Source: a cyanobacterium endosymbiont of Epithemia clementina EcSB (GTDB lineage Bacteria > Cyanobacteriota > Cyanobacteriia > Cyanobacteriales > Microcystaceae). From it: 64,000 nt of DNA. Made by a program: the position numbers and the translations under genes. Numbering within the stretch: position 1 is the stretch's first letter; every line of letters starts with the position of its first letter. Below, piece by piece: positions 37,680-48,827 of the stretch. Where the stretch lies: contig NZ_CP123991.1 of NCBI RefSeq assembly GCF_029919255.1, forward strand, positions 923,110-987,109, given 5' to 3'. Under the pieces are notes generated by a model. That model was not told where the DNA came from, searched no databases, and worked only from the letters and a program-made list of their open reading frames with translations.

Positions 37680-38410
37680 CTTTTGCCTTAAATCTAGATA
37701 AGGTCTTTCAGCTAAATAGATATACGCAATAACTCGAGCAAAAAAGTTGACAAAAAAGTACAAAATAGTTTGAGTTCTCGAATATTCAATCTGGGAGATA
37801 TTTTTACGTTAGTCTATAACCGTTTCAATCAAAAACGCTTATAGACTAAATTTTATTAGTCAGTTTGCTTCCTCTCCAATAGAGGATGAGTAACTAATTG
37901 AAGTTTTTATTAATAGAAATTTTTAAGGAGTTATTGAGCAATATATGCTCGGTAACCCAATAATTTGCCCATTAAATACTGCCTTGACTCAGGAACTAGT
38001 GTACGGTCATCATCTATATTGCTTGAAGTTAACTTAAAAATAAATATTCACCGTGGTCGTTTATAATTGTATGTAGTTTTAATATTTAATGTCATCCTAT
38101 AGAATTTTAGTCCCATCTAATTAAATCCTTAGAAAACTTGGTTTGTTCTACTGTGAGTTTTAAAAAAGATTTCTGTCGTAGTAGAATCGGTGAAGCCAAT
38201 TACTATCATCTTTCTTTTGTAAGTCAGTAAAAAACAGCACAGCAACATCATTGCCCAGGACATAAGCTCCAGAAAACGATTATAGTTGATCAGATTAGGA
38301 AATAATTTTTTATAATTTAGTCGTTCAAATTTTTGACAGAAATGATCTAAATGACAAAGTACTTCCGTGAGCTCGAGATGAGATTTTATGTCCACAGCAC
38401 CAGATTTCAA
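37680..38410 (-). mobile_element. IS982-family transposase relic (inactivated)
   Basis: The minus strand first reads LTEVLCHLDHFCQKFE, fused after an internal deletion to LFPNLINYNRFLELMSWAM and VIGFTDSTTTEIFFKTHS. Further downstream, with stops and frame changes, come NIDDDRTLVPESRQYLMGKL, LGYRAYIAQ, KLQLVTHPLLERKQTD and NFFARVIAYIYLAERPYLDL. In order these match IS982-type transposases (FPNLVSYNRFVELM, DSTxLxVCHxxR, the DDR/GDKGYI and LQLVTxxRKN regions, and the C-terminal LxAY). At least five stops and two shifts make it dead. A stem, TAGTCTATAA (37810) with TTATAGACTA (37839), lies within it. Terminal inverted repeats were not identified. Confidence 0.82.
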
Positions 38411-38482
38411 TAAATGCTGCTTCTAGTATAGAACTGCTGCCTTTCTTTCTCTCCATAAATTACCCTCGAACCCACGTTGACT

Positions 38483-41437
38483 TCATTGATAAACTTCCAT
38501 TCCTTCACAAGAACAAACTAAATTTCTGTCTCCATAAGCATTATCGATACGTCCTACAATCGGCCAAAATTTATATTGTTTTGTCCAAGGTGCAGGATAA
38601 GCAGCTTGTTCACGGGAATAGGGACGGTTCCACTCATCACAGATTACCATTTGTGCCGTATGTGGTGCATTTTTTAGAGGATTATTTTCGGGGTCAATAG
38701 ACCCCTTTTCGATCGCTTCTACTTCTTTGTAGATAGCAATCATGGCCTCGCAAAAACGGTCTAATTCTTCCTTATCTTCGCTTTCGGTTGGTTCTATCAT
38801 CATCGTCCCAATAACCGGCCAAGACACTGTAGGCGCGTGAAAACCAAAGTCCATCAAACGTTTTGCAATATCATCTACTTCCACCCCAGCGCGTTTCTTC
38901 AGAGAACGTAAATCGATAATACATTCGTGAGCAACACGACCGGATGTTCCTTTAAATAAAATAGGATAATAACCTTGGAGACGTTCGGCTATATAATTAG
39001 CATTCAAGATAGCTACCTTTGTCGCCTCAGTCAACCCTTGAGTCCCCATCATAGCGATGTACATCCAAGAAATTACGGAAATACTGGCACTGCCCCAAGG
39101 AGCCGCCGAAATTGCCCCAATTGACTGTTCTAACTTACCATTGCTGTCATTTGGGTTGGTGTATTTCTCTATAGCCACACTGGGTAAGAAAGGTACTAAA
39201 TGAGGTTTAACACCAATAGGTCCCATTCCTGGTCCACCACCGCCATGAGGAATACAGAAAGTTTTGTGTAAATTAAGATGACAAACATCAGCCCCAAAGT
39301 CTGCCGGACGACATAATCCAACTTGGGCGTTCATATTCGCCCCATCCATATAGACTTGACCATTATTACGGTGAATAATGTCACAAATTTTAATAATTTC
39401 CGTTTCAAATACCCCATGAGTAGAAGGGTATGTTACCATCAATGCGCCTAAGTTTTCAGTGTATTTTTTAGCTTTTTTATCTAAGTCTGCAGTATCAATA
39501 TTGCCATCCTTGTCACATTTTACTGCAACAACTTTCATGCCACACATTACTGCACTAGCGGGGTTTGTTCCATGGGCGGACTCAGGAATTAGACAAATAT
39601 TGCGGTATCCTTCTCCTCTATTTTGATGATACTTCCGGATAACTTGTAACCCTGCATATTCTCCTTGGGAACCCGCATTTGGTTGCAAAGAAATACCATC
39701 AAATCCTGTAATTTCTCCTAACCAGTTCTCTAACTGTTCAAATAAAATTTGATAGCCTTCTGTTTGAGATAGCGGGGTAAAAGGATGGATTTTTGCGAAT
39801 TCTGGCCAAGTGACAGGAAACATTTCGGAGGCTGCATTCAACTTCATTGTACATGACCCCAAAGGAATCATCGACGTATTCAATGCTAAATCTTTGGTCT
39901 CTAGTTGATGCAAGTATCGCAGTAATTTACTTTCAGAATGGTAGCTATTGAATACAGGATTGGTTAAGTAGTCTGTGGTACGTCGACAGAAATTAGGCAG
40001 GTCAAACTTGACGGTTTCAGCGATTTCAGCGACTGTAAAAGAAAGTTCATTTTGAGCAGCAAAAATTTGCCATAAATCGATAATATCCTGTACAGTAGTG
40101 GTTTCATCCAAACTAATGCCAACACACCCCTCATCTACTAAGCGTAAGTTAATTTTACGAGTTTGAGCTACTTTAATTACAGCTGATGCGCTGGCATTAC
40201 CTACTCCTATCCGAATAGTATCAAAGAAAGGCTCATCGTCGATACTGTAGTTGAGACGTTTTAGACCTGCGGCCAAAATTACGGTTAATTGATGGATGCG
40301 TTGAGCGATAGCTTTAATCCCTTCGGGACCATGATACACTCCATACATTGATGCAATCACTGCGAGTAAGACTTGGGCGGTACAAATATTACTAGTAGCT
40401 TTGTCTCGGCGAATATGTTGTTCTCTGGTTTGTAACGCTAACCGTAATGCGGGTTTTCCTTGAGTATCTTTTGATACCCCAACGATACGTCCAGGAATTT
40501 GCCGTTTATGGGCCTCTCGTGTGGCAAAATAAGCTGCATGAGGTCCCCCATATCCTAAAGGTACACCGAAGCGTTGACTGTTTCCTACGGCGATATCTGC
40601 CCCAATTTCGCCAGGGGGCGTTAATAACGCTAAACTTAAGAGGTCGGCCGCGACGGTAACTAACCCTTTCATTTCATGAACTTTATCAATAAAATTGTGA
40701 TAATCGTATATGATTCCATGAGTTGCCGGATATTGAATTAGTGCCCCAAAAATAGGAACTTCAAATTCAAAAAAGCGATGGTCGTCCACAATAATCTTGA
40801 TTCCTAATGGATTTGCCCTAGTTTTAATGACTTCAATAGTTTGAGGATGACAGTGACTAGACACAAAGAAAGCATGAGCGTCTTTATTTTTGCACAGTCC
40901 ATAACTCATGCTCATAGCTTCTGCCGCTGCAGTTCCTTCATCAAGTAAGGATGCGTTAGCAATTTCGAGTCCAGTGAGTTCCACTATCATAGTTTGGAAG
41001 TTAAGCAATGCTTCAAGTCTTCCTTGGGCAATTTCAGCTTGATATGGGGTGTAAGCAGTATACCAACCTGGATTCTCTAAAATATTACGTTGAATAACGG
41101 GGGGGGTAATGCAATCATAGTAACCCATTCCAATAAATGAGCGATAAATTTTATTTTTAGAGGCAATTGATTTTAATTGAACTAATGCAGCGTATTCGCT
41201 TTGGGAAGCGGGGAGTTTTAGCGGTTGACTCAGGCGTATACTGTTGGGAACAGTAGCTTCAATCAGTTGCTCTAGGGTGGAAAAGCCTAACACCTTAAGC
41301 ATTTGTTTAATTTCCTCTTGATTAGGTCCTATATGCCGCTTTACAAAGGAATCTGTAGTTTCAAGATTGATTTCAATATTTTCTAGGGTTTTACTCGAGG
41401 TTAGTTGAGGGTTTGTTGTAATATCCAAGTTAGGCAT
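38483..41437 (-). CDS. gcvP: Glycine dehydrogenase (decarboxylating), P-protein of the glycine cleavage system
   Basis: A full-length 984-residue homodimeric-type P-protein. It decarboxylates glycine with PLP and passes the aminomethyl group to lipoyl GcvH. The N-terminal [18 protein letters not shown], the central [20 protein letters not shown] (521-540) and the PLP lysine Lys725 in [20 protein letters not shown] are all present. gcvT and gcvH are not in this window, as the genes are usually scattered in cyanobacteria. No glycine riboswitch-like structure is evident upstream. In cyanobacteria the system serves photorespiratory and one-carbon metabolism. Confidence 0.96.
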   Translation of the reverse strand: MPNLDITTNPQLTSSKTLENIEINLETTDSFVKRHIGPNQEEIKQMLKVLGFSTLEQLIEATVPNSIRLSQPLKLPASQSEYAALVQLKSIASKNKIYRSFIGMGYYDCITPPVIQRNILENPGWYTAYTPYQAEIAQGRLEALLNFQTMIVELTGLEIANASLLDEGTAAAEAMSMSYGLCKNKDAHAFFVSSHCHPQTIEVIKTRANPLGIKIIVDDHRFFEFEVPIFGALIQYPATHGIIYDYHNFIDKVHEMKGLVTVAADLLSLALLTPPGEIGADIAVGNSQRFGVPLGYGGPHAAYFATREAHKRQIPGRIVGVSKDTQGKPALRLALQTREQHIRRDKATSNICTAQVLLAVIASMYGVYHGPEGIKAIAQRIHQLTVILAAGLKRLNYSIDDEPFFDTIRIGVGNASASAVIKVAQTRKINLRLVDEGCVGISLDETTTVQDIIDLWQIFAAQNELSFTVAEIAETVKFDLPNFCRRTTDYLTNPVFNSYHSESKLLRYLHQLETKDLALNTSMIPLGSCTMKLNAASEMFPVTWPEFAKIHPFTPLSQTEGYQILFEQLENWLGEITGFDGISLQPNAGSQGEYAGLQVIRKYHQNRGEGYRNICLIPESAHGTNPASAVMCGMKVVAVKCDKDGNIDTADLDKKAKKYTENLGALMVTYPSTHGVFETEIIKICDIIHRNNGQVYMDGANMNAQVGLCRPADFGADVCHLNLHKTFCIPHGGGGPGMGPIGVKPHLVPFLPSVAIEKYTNPNDSNGKLEQSIGAISAAPWGSASISVISWMYIAMMGTQGLTEATKVAILNANYIAERLQGYYPILFKGTSGRVAHECIIDLRSLKKRAGVEVDDIAKRLMDFGFHAPTVSWPVIGTMMIEPTESEDKEELDRFCEAMIAIYKEVEAIEKGSIDPENNPLKNAPHTAQMVICDEWNRPYSREQAAYPAPWTKQYKFWPIVGRIDNAYGDRNLVCSCEGMEVYQ

Positions 41438-42301
41438 ATTTAGTTAAATCAGGGTTGCTATTTTTTAAAGATGATCTTAGAAATTTATTGTAAGCTGTTG
41501 TTACAAAGGTTTGCAATGTGAGAGTATATTTTTGTCTGATAGATTCAAAAAAAAAATAAAAGGCAATATAAACTAAATTTACATGTTGATTTACGATTAT
41601 CAATTTAAAAGCTTTATCTACAAATAGTCTAAATTATTTGAATTTTTTATTAAGTAAAATACTGTTTTAAAGTTGCCAGTTTACGAACAACCTCTTACAG
41701 TCATTATCATCTTTTTAAGATGATAGAATCATTCTCATAATAAAGCTTCTCAATGGTCCTAAAGTATTGTTTGTTCATAAAAATCATTCAGATTATAGAT
41801 TTCACAAAATAACTTAATCTTATACATTAAAGGATTCCCTAAAATCTTAATATGAGTTTTTGGTGACAGTATTGGGTTTATTCATAAGTTTAACTCCTAA
41901 CAAATCACTGAAAATCACAAGGATTATGATTATAGTTAATGCTAACTATCAACTTTTACTAGCAACATCTTGGCAAATCACTCCCAGGTTTTCTACTAGT
42001 GTAAACAATTACAATCGAGGTGATTTCGTTGAAACAGGCTTTTCTGATCAAGATTTAGAAGAATGCACTCTTTGATCATGCTAATTCACAAGGTAGCCCC
42101 ATTAACTTTTGCTAATTTTCCTAATGTTTTGTTAGAAGGCCCACTTGCCACCAATACTTTGCTTAATAGAGCGATAATTAATTGGCAGATTTTACTGATG
42201 TTTTATTAAGTTCTGGGACTGAAAAAAATATGTGCGCTTGCTACAAGAACTAACCCTGTCAGCGGGTGAAATATACAAGATACTCTATATTGTCCCTAAA
42301 G
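41438..42301. other. Gap between gcvP and the small repeat protein, with a probable relic
   Basis: Plus-strand frames between 41860 and 42240 read NNYNRGDFVETGFSDQDLEE, then VAPLTFANFPNVLLEGPLAT and NTLLNRAIINWQ, then ADFTDVLLSSGTEKNMCAC, each in a different frame. Consecutive protein-like segments that change frame every 60-100 bases suggest a pseudogene with several indels. I cannot name it. The rest of the gap is AT-rich and should include the gcvP promoter. Confidence 0.4.
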
Positions 42302-42679
42302 TTAAAATCCTGAAGAATCCTTAGAAACTATCAATAACTCAGAATTATCTACTTCATTAGAAGCGACAGGACGATTTTCCATCACTGCATGTGTTTCATT
42401 TACTTGTAAATGACTCGCCATAATAGGACGTTGACCAGAAATGGTTAAAATTCCTATAACATCCATCCCACTGGCGAGTACCGGACAATTACTTCCTACA
42501 GCACCGTAAGTTCTCACAACGTTTAAGTGACTTGCTTCAATGGGACAGTTCCGGGGAAGATGATCTTTTTCTACAATCAATTGTAAGCCGTGAGGAGAGT
42601 AAATGGTCTTTTCCTTAACCGATAACACACTAGCAGATTGCTCTTCTTGAGCTTTTTGTCCCTTAGTGCTAGTTTTCAT
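42302..42679 (-). CDS. Small conserved cyanobacterial repeat protein
   Basis: A 125-residue protein from ATG 42679, with a TTG four codons upstream as an alternative start. After a polar N-terminus it carries imperfect repeats of about 18-20 residues built on a xxRPIxASxLxV pattern: RNCPIEASHLNVVRTYG, SNCPVLASGMDVIGILT, GQRPIMASHLQVNETHA and ENRPVASNEVDN. These suggest a short beta-solenoid or stacked-hairpin fold. I remember similar repeats in unnamed cyanobacterial proteins and know no function. No membrane segment is present. It is divergent from uvrB. Confidence 0.6.
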   Translation of the reverse strand: MKTSTKGQKAQEEQSASVLSVKEKTIYSPHGLQLIVEKDHLPRNCPIEASHLNVVRTYGAVGSNCPVLASGMDVIGILTISGQRPIMASHLQVNETHAVMENRPVASNEVDNSELLIVSKDSSGF

Positions 42680-42955
42680 TGTTTTAGCCAATTCTATGTT
42701 TTTTTTAGTTTGAGTTCTGCTAGTTTCTACTTTTTCAGTAGCTATAATTTTAATATCCTTGTTTCTAGTGCCACAAAGTGGCTAATGAAGGATTGAGTTA
42801 GGAGAATTATACTCTAGTTTTCTTTTAAAAATTACTTCTGTTATTACACCTCTTTATTGGTGCATTCTATCATATTCAAACATAGCTCCTCTCCTAAAAT
42901 TGCTATAAAAGTCTGTAATAGTGTTTACTGTTGTAGAGTATCGTTTTTTTAAACT

Positions 42956-44965
42956 ATGAATGTTAGTACTTTCCGTCTCAACGCCCCTTTTGAACCTAAA
43001 GGAGATCAACCCAAAGCAATCACCGAACTAGTTACTTCAATACAAGCTAAAAACCGATTTCAGACGCTATTGGGAGCGACGGGAACTGGGAAAACTTTTT
43101 CTATCGCTGCGGTCCTTGAACAAATAGGCAAACCAACTCTAGTCCTAGCTCATAATAAAACATTAGCAGCTCAATTGTGCAATGAATTACGGCAATTTTT
43201 TCCTAACAATGTTGTGGAATATTTCATTAGTTATTACGATTACTATCAACCAGAAGCCTATATTCCTATCAGTGATACCTATATTGAAAAAAGTTCTTCT
43301 ATGAACGATGAAATCGATATGCTACGTCACTCCGCAACCCGTTCTCTATTCGAACGCAAAGATGTCATTGTGGTTGCTTCTATTAGTTGTATTTATGGCT
43401 TAGGAATACCTTCAGAATATCTAAAAGCGGCAGTCCCTTTAGAAGTCGGGAAAGAAGTAGATCAACGTCAATTATTACGGGATTTAGTTCGGGTATATTA
43501 TTCTCGTAATGATCTTGACTTACAACGAGGGAGATTTCGGGTTAAAGGGGATGTTTTAGAAATTGTTCCAGCTTATGAGGATAGGGTGATTCGGGTTGAA
43601 TTTTTTGGAGATGAAATTGAGGCAATTCGATATCTCGATCCGGTGACAGGAGATATTTTACAAAATATCAAAAAGATTAATATTTATCCTGCTCGTCATT
43701 TCGTAACTCCTGATAAAAAAATTGAATCTGCCTGTCAACAAATTCAAGCAGAATTAGAAGAACAAGTTGAAGCCTTAGAAAAAGCCGGAAAACTACTAGA
43801 GGCACAAAGAATTAGTCAACGAACTCGCTATGATCTGGATTTATTACAAGAGGTAGGATATTGTAATGGGGTCGAAAATTATTCCCGTTATTTAGCCGGA
43901 AGAAATGCCGGGGAACCTCCTGAATGTTTAATTGATTATTTTCCTAAAGATTGGTTACTAGTTATAGATGAATCGCATGTTACTGTTCCTCAATTGAGGG
44001 GAATGTATAATGGTGATCGCTCTCGTAAACAAGTGTTAATTGAGCATGGTTTTCGTCTTCCGAGTGCGGCGGATAATCGACCTTTAAAAGCAGAAGAATT
44101 TTGGGAAAAAGTAAATCAATGTATTTTTGTTTCAGCAACACCTGGAGATTGGGAAATTGAACAATCAGAAGATAGAATTTATCAGCAAATTATTCGACCA
44201 ACAGGAGTATTAGATCCTGAGATTTTTGTCCGTCCTGCTGAAGGACAAGTTGATGATTTATTAGGAGAAATTAAAGATAGAACAAAGCGTCAAGAAAGAG
44301 TTTTAATTACTGCGTTAACTAAACGCATGGCTGAAGATTTAACAGAATATTTTAAAGACCGAGGAATTTTAGTCCAATATCTTCATTCAGAAATCAAGTC
44401 AATTGAACGAATTGAAATACTGCAAGCTCTAAGAAAAGGAGAATTTAATGTTTTAATTGGAGTAAATTTATTGCGGGAAGGATTGGATTTACCAGAGGTA
44501 TCTTTAGTGGTTATTCTAGACGCAGATAAAGAAGGATTTTTACGGACTGAACGGTCTTTAATTCAAACCATTGGGCGGGCGGCACGTCATGTTAATGGTC
44601 AGGCTATTTTGTACGCTGACAATTTGACTAAAAGTATGATAAAAGCCATTGAAGAAACTGAACGACGCAGGGAGATTCAGATGGCTTATAACAAAATTAA
44701 TGGTATTGTTCCTCAATCCATTATCACAAGAGATAGTAACTCTATTTTAGCATTTTTAGATATTTCTCGACGTTTAAAATCCAAACAAAAACAAATCGGA
44801 GAAGTTTATCAAAAGTCTGATCAATTATCTTTGGAGAAAATTCCAGAATTAATTCAAGAATTAGAAATAAAAATGAAAGAGGCTGCTAAACAATTAGAAT
44901 TTGAAATAGCAGCTAAATATCGAGATAAAATTCAATATTTACGAGATAAATTACTAAGTAATTAA
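42956..44965 (+). CDS. uvrB: Excinuclease ABC subunit B
   Basis: A complete 669-residue UvrB, the damage-verification helicase of nucleotide excision repair. It shows Walker A GATGTGKT (40-47), the DNA-clamping beta-hairpin [20 protein letters not shown], helicase motifs including [20 protein letters not shown] and [12 protein letters not shown], and a C-terminal UVR domain (about 630-665) for contact with UvrC. No SOS-type operator was recognised upstream. It is transcribed alone, and uvrA and uvrC are elsewhere. Confidence 0.97.
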   Translation: MNVSTFRLNAPFEPKGDQPKAITELVTSIQAKNRFQTLLGATGTGKTFSIAAVLEQIGKPTLVLAHNKTLAAQLCNELRQFFPNNVVEYFISYYDYYQPEAYIPISDTYIEKSSSMNDEIDMLRHSATRSLFERKDVIVVASISCIYGLGIPSEYLKAAVPLEVGKEVDQRQLLRDLVRVYYSRNDLDLQRGRFRVKGDVLEIVPAYEDRVIRVEFFGDEIEAIRYLDPVTGDILQNIKKINIYPARHFVTPDKKIESACQQIQAELEEQVEALEKAGKLLEAQRISQRTRYDLDLLQEVGYCNGVENYSRYLAGRNAGEPPECLIDYFPKDWLLVIDESHVTVPQLRGMYNGDRSRKQVLIEHGFRLPSAADNRPLKAEEFWEKVNQCIFVSATPGDWEIEQSEDRIYQQIIRPTGVLDPEIFVRPAEGQVDDLLGEIKDRTKRQERVLITALTKRMAEDLTEYFKDRGILVQYLHSEIKSIERIEILQALRKGEFNVLIGVNLLREGLDLPEVSLVVILDADKEGFLRTERSLIQTIGRAARHVNGQAILYADNLTKSMIKAIEETERRREIQMAYNKINGIVPQSIITRDSNSILAFLDISRRLKSKQKQIGEVYQKSDQLSLEKIPELIQELEIKMKEAAKQLEFEIAAKYRDKIQYLRDKLLSN

Positions 44966-45181
44966 CAATATATTCAACCGATAGTTGAGGTGAAATTCTC
45001 GAATCACAAAAGATAGCACTAAATATCACGGGTAAAAAACAAATTAGCGGTTAATAAAAATCAATAAATCAATAAATCGAAGTGTCAACTTGTTGTGTAG
45101 AAGTCTCACGGTCAGAATACATACTTTGAATAGTATCAAGAATTCAAGACTTCGCCATGGCTAAAACTGTGACAGTGCTGT

Positions 45182-46354
45182 TTATATCCAACCATCTTTA
45201 TTTAGTAAATCCGCAATTGCCTGTTGGGGATTATGGTTTGTATGAGAGACTTTTTGACGTGCATCAGTAATTAACCAATCGAGAGCTGCTGCTTGGACAT
45301 CAATAGAGGCCCCTGTTTTGTCTACACAGTAACGACCAAACACCAATTTATCTATTAAACGCACCCCTGGACCGAGGCGAGAATATTCGAAAATAACACT
45401 GTTATCTACTGTTGCGCCACTACAAACCCGACAATTAGGTCCAATCATACTCGGACCAATAATGGTTGCCCCATCTTCAATATGGGTCATTGCACCAATA
45501 TAAACCGGTCCTTGAATATTTACTTTATCCCAGTTAACTAAAACATTGAGTCCGGTATAAATACCTGGCTTTACTTCCACCCCAGGAATAGCAACATTTT
45601 TAATCTCTCGTAGTAAGACACCACGAATGGCGTGCCAGTAATCAGGAACTTTGCCAATATCTACCCATTCAAAGTCCATATTAACCGCATAGAAGGGAGC
45701 ACCTTTTGCCACTAATTGGGGGAACAATTCGCCCCCGATATCATACTTTTGATTGGGAGGAATATAATCAATAATTTCAGGTTCAAAGATATAAATTCCC
45801 GTGTTGATCTCGGTGCTAATTGCTTCTTCAATTGAGGGTTTTTCTTGAAAGGTTTGAATCCGTCCCTCTTCGTCGCTAACTACCACACCGTAACTAGAAA
45901 CCACCTCTTTAGAAACCGATTTAGTGACGATTGTAGCGATTCCTCCCTTTTCCTTATGTTGTTTAACTGTGGCTGTCAAATCTAAATCAATTAGGGTATC
46001 TCCACAAAGTACTACAAAGGTATCATCGAAAAAAGGATTAAAATCTTGAATTCGTCTCAATCCTCCAGCTGAACCTAATGCAGCCCCAACTAAATCTCCA
46101 TTATCTGCAATATGACCTTCGAAAGAATAGCCAATCTGTACGCCAAACCGTTGTCCATCACGGAAATAACTTTCAATTTCTTCAGCTAAATGACTCACAT
46201 TGACCATGATCTCAATAAAACCGTGCCGTCGTAGGAGTTCAAGAAGAAACTCCATTACTGGTTTTTGGAGAATGGGAATTAGGGGTTTGGGGATGGTATG
46301 GGTAATTGGACGAACACGAGTGCCTTTTCCGGCGGCCAAAATCATGGCTTTCAT
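45182..46354 (-). CDS. NDP-sugar pyrophosphorylase (mannose-1-phosphate guanylyltransferase-like)
   Basis: A 390-residue sugar nucleotidyltransferase. The N-terminal catalytic domain opens MKAMILAAGKGTRVRPITHT, then IPKPLIPILQKP, the classic nucleotide-binding signature, and holds VLCGDTLIDLDLTATV with the metal-binding Asp. The C-terminal part is a left-handed beta-helix with hexapeptide-like GPVYIGAMTHIEDGATIIGP. The base and sugar cannot be told by eye; GDP-mannose or dTDP-glucose synthesis are the main options. The start is set at ATG 46354, the family start, although the frame is open seven codons further upstream. It follows scpA on the same strand after 84 bases. Confidence 0.82.
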   Translation of the reverse strand: MKAMILAAGKGTRVRPITHTIPKPLIPILQKPVMEFLLELLRRHGFIEIMVNVSHLAEEIESYFRDGQRFGVQIGYSFEGHIADNGDLVGAALGSAGGLRRIQDFNPFFDDTFVVLCGDTLIDLDLTATVKQHKEKGGIATIVTKSVSKEVVSSYGVVVSDEEGRIQTFQEKPSIEEAISTEINTGIYIFEPEIIDYIPPNQKYDIGGELFPQLVAKGAPFYAVNMDFEWVDIGKVPDYWHAIRGVLLREIKNVAIPGVEVKPGIYTGLNVLVNWDKVNIQGPVYIGAMTHIEDGATIIGPSMIGPNCRVCSGATVDNSVIFEYSRLGPGVRLIDKLVFGRYCVDKTGASIDVQAAALDWLITDARQKVSHTNHNPQQAIADLLNKDGWI

Positions 46355-46438
46355 GAATGTTATTTCCTCAATCACTGTCGCAAGTGTCTAGGATGACAAT
46401 GCTCAGTTTACCATTTACCCTTTCAAAAGCTTAGGAAG

Positions 46439-47221
46439 TTATGATTGAAGGACTTGTATTTTTAGGTCTTGATAAAATTCTTCTTGGGATAATTCTACCT
46501 TAGACTGGGAACATAACAGCAATAATGCCCAAAAAATTCCTACACGATCACGCTTAACTTCAGGAGCATTGGGGGACTTTATTCTATGCCAACAAGTTAA
46601 TAATTCTTCTAATTTAATCCAATTTTGAGTTTGGACAAATTCTGATAATTGCTTGTGAAAAAACTGTTCCAATTGTTGGGCTAATTCAGTTAAGTTCTCT
46701 TGATGAGCCAGTCGGGTCACAATTTCTGTAGCCTCTTGACGAGAGGCATTACGAGGTCGTTTACGTTGTCGAGGACTATTAGGTTTGGGACAGTCCAATT
46801 CCTCAGCGATTTCTTCAATATGGGTAATAAGTTCAGAGAGGGTGACACGGCGTTGACTAGGAGGAAAAGCAGCAGTGCGACGACGGAGTTTTTGTTCGAA
46901 GTAAACGGGTAAGGAACGACTAAAGAAATTTTGGGTAATTTCATCGAAATTTAAATCATCTTCTCCTTGATCCTGTGCTGATTCGAGTTTTTCGAGAGTA
47001 TCGGCCTTGAAGCGCACCAACATCGAGGCCCAAAGAAAAGCTTGTCCAGATCTTGGTAGGTTATCCTGTTGATAACTTAGATCTAAGTCATGGTTCATTC
47101 CTGATTCATCTAAAAAGCGATCAATCACATCAATCACTTGGACATTCCAGGGATCAATATCTCCCTGTTGTGCTAAATCAATTAAGCTAGCGATTGTCTT
47201 ACTGGCTAAGGATGTAGTCAT
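46439..47221 (-). CDS. scpA: Segregation and condensation protein A (kleisin)
   Basis: A 260-residue ScpA that bridges the SMC heads and binds ScpB. The N-terminal helix region is TIASLIDLAQQGDIDPWNVQ, then VIDVIDRFLDE, followed by FLWASMLVRFKADTLEK and, after a charged linker, a C-terminal winged helix ending in LSQEEFYQDLKIQVLQS. I use ATG 47221. The open frame extends 11 codons upstream, but that segment lacks family character. ScpB is at 17.7 kb in this window. Downstream on the same strand lies the NDP-sugar pyrophosphorylase. Confidence 0.9.
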   Translation of the reverse strand: MTTSLASKTIASLIDLAQQGDIDPWNVQVIDVIDRFLDESGMNHDLDLSYQQDNLPRSGQAFLWASMLVRFKADTLEKLESAQDQGEDDLNFDEITQNFFSRSLPVYFEQKLRRRTAAFPPSQRRVTLSELITHIEEIAEELDCPKPNSPRQRKRPRNASRQEATEIVTRLAHQENLTELAQQLEQFFHKQLSEFVQTQNWIKLEELLTCWHRIKSPNAPEVKRDRVGIFWALLLLCSQSKVELSQEEFYQDLKIQVLQS

Positions 47222-47385
47222 AATGAAGTTGAAAAGTGTAGAGAGGCCGTCCACCCGTATTTGAGAGAACAGCCTAAGCTGTTCTTATTCTCATAATGTC
47301 TGAGGGATGACAAAATCGTTTTGGGTTCGATGCCTAATGAATGCCTGCAATAGGGGAAAGTTCCGCAACTATCTAAAACTTGAAC

Positions 47386-48582
47386 TTATCTAACAATCGA
47401 GTCAATAGCCTCTACTAACTGTTCGATTTCAGCCGGAAGGGTAAAATAATGAATACAGGCTCGAATGCAATCGGGATAATAGAGAGTTCTTAGTAAAAAC
47501 CCTTTTTCTTCCAATTCCTGAACTAATTGTTTATGAGCAAGGTTTCGGGTAACTTGAAAGGAAACTAAGCCAGCTTCAGGGGCAGAGTTCTTCAAGCATT
47601 TTATACCCTCAATTTCAGATAATCCCTGCCATAAATAGGCACTTAATTGACAAATTTGTTCATAGCGTTTCTTGATTCCTCCCCAATTTTGATGAACTGC
47701 CAGGGCTGCCCGTAATCCTTCATATTGGGGATAGGCTGAGGATGCAACTTCGAATTTCCTTCCGTCATTTTTCCAGTCCGTAGGTTGTCCCTTCCCATTA
47801 ACATCAATCCCTCGCCAACCAATAAACGTTGGCTTTAAGTAATCGAAGCTTTCGGGGCTAATATAGAGTCCCCCAACACCAACTGGACCGCAAAACCATT
47901 TATGGCCAGTAAAAGCATAAAAATCGACATCCGAGGCAGCTAAATCTAGGGGTAAAGAACCAGCTGACTGGGCTGCATCGACTAAAACCCTGATGGGGCA
48001 ATCACTGTGAGCAAAATGATGACAAACATTGACGATCTCATCCAAGGGTAACACTTGTCCAGTATTCCAGAGTAAATGGCTGAGGATTACTAGTCGGGTT
48101 GTGGGGGTTAAATAGTCCTGAATTACGGTGGTGGAGTTTCCTTGATTAAGAGTTTGTAGGATGGGACAAATTGCAATTTCTACCCCAAAACGTCGAGCAA
48201 TTTCTTTGACAATGGCAATAACTCCAGGATGCTCACAATCGGTCATTAAAATCCGATCACCTTTTTGCCAATCAATGCCCCAGAGAACAATATTACATCC
48301 TACGGTCACGTTTTCAGTCAAGGAAATTGTTTGAGGAGATACACAAAATTCTTGAGCTAATTCTTGTCTGAGTAAAGCTTCCTTTTGTTGTAACCAACTA
48401 TTAACTCTTAGGGAAAACGGTCCTTTCTGCTGCAAAAATTCGTGAGCATCAATAATGGCTTCTAAAGCTGAACGGGGTAAGGTTCCTTGTCCTCCAAAAT
48501 TAAAATAAACCTTGTTGCTTAGGCTAGGAAATTCCTGTCTTTGCTGTTCTAAGAGGGAAGTAATCCCTTGGATGTTTATCAT
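47386..48582 (-). CDS. L-cysteine/cystine C-S lyase, C-DES type (class V aminotransferase fold)
   Basis: A 398-residue fold-type I PLP enzyme. Lys228 in FYAFTGHKWFCGPVGVGGLY should form the Schiff base, and Asp202 in VDAAQSAGS contacts the pyridine nitrogen. The segments YFNFGGQGTLPRSALEAI, DCEHPGVIAIVKEIARRFG and RLVILSHLLWNTGQVLPLDE closely resemble Synechocystis C-DES as I remember it. That enzyme splits cystine to cysteine persulfide, pyruvate and ammonia and can supply sulfur for Fe-S clusters. A cysteine desulfurase lacking the loop cysteine is the related alternative. The gene is divergent from the TM0106-type nuclease. Confidence 0.85.
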   Translation of the reverse strand: MINIQGITSLLEQQRQEFPSLSNKVYFNFGGQGTLPRSALEAIIDAHEFLQQKGPFSLRVNSWLQQKEALLRQELAQEFCVSPQTISLTENVTVGCNIVLWGIDWQKGDRILMTDCEHPGVIAIVKEIARRFGVEIAICPILQTLNQGNSTTVIQDYLTPTTRLVILSHLLWNTGQVLPLDEIVNVCHHFAHSDCPIRVLVDAAQSAGSLPLDLAASDVDFYAFTGHKWFCGPVGVGGLYISPESFDYLKPTFIGWRGIDVNGKGQPTDWKNDGRKFEVASSAYPQYEGLRAALAVHQNWGGIKKRYEQICQLSAYLWQGLSEIEGIKCLKNSAPEAGLVSFQVTRNLAHKQLVQELEEKGFLLRTLYYPDCIRACIHYFTLPAEIEQLVEAIDSIVR

Positions 48583-48827
48583 TGGCTACCCAACATTCAC
48601 AGTGAGGAAAAATCTACAAGACAAATAGGACATAGATGGTTAACGTTAAAATGTCTTCATTGCTCTTAGTTCTTATTTCTAAGATACTAGAAAAATTTTG
48701 AGTGCTCTTCAACTCTAGGAGCTTTTTCTAAAAGCAGAAATATTACGCTAGAGCAAAGATAGCTACTTTTTCTCTGTTTTGACCTATCGCCTTTTTTTAT
48801 CTTTATGTTTTATCCTCAAACTCAAGA

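Noticed and set aside
37810-37848. GTTTCAATC within a hairpin, resembling the end of a CRISPR repeat
   Set aside because: Single copy with no spacer periodicity. It lies inside the transposase relic.
37921-38035. Plus-strand frame starting MLGNPIICPLNTALTQELVY
   Set aside because: It is antisense to the recognisable IS982 transposase relic.
41438-41760. Possible glycine riboswitch before gcvP
   Set aside because: No paired aptamer-like GC-rich elements are present; the leader is AT-rich throughout.
41860-42075. A 71-residue frame as a gene
   Set aside because: Protein-like sequence continues in other frames downstream, so it is better read as part of a multiply shifted relic.
45060-45085. 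ATCAATAA repeats
   Set aside because: Two to three short AT-rich units without further structure; expected by composition.
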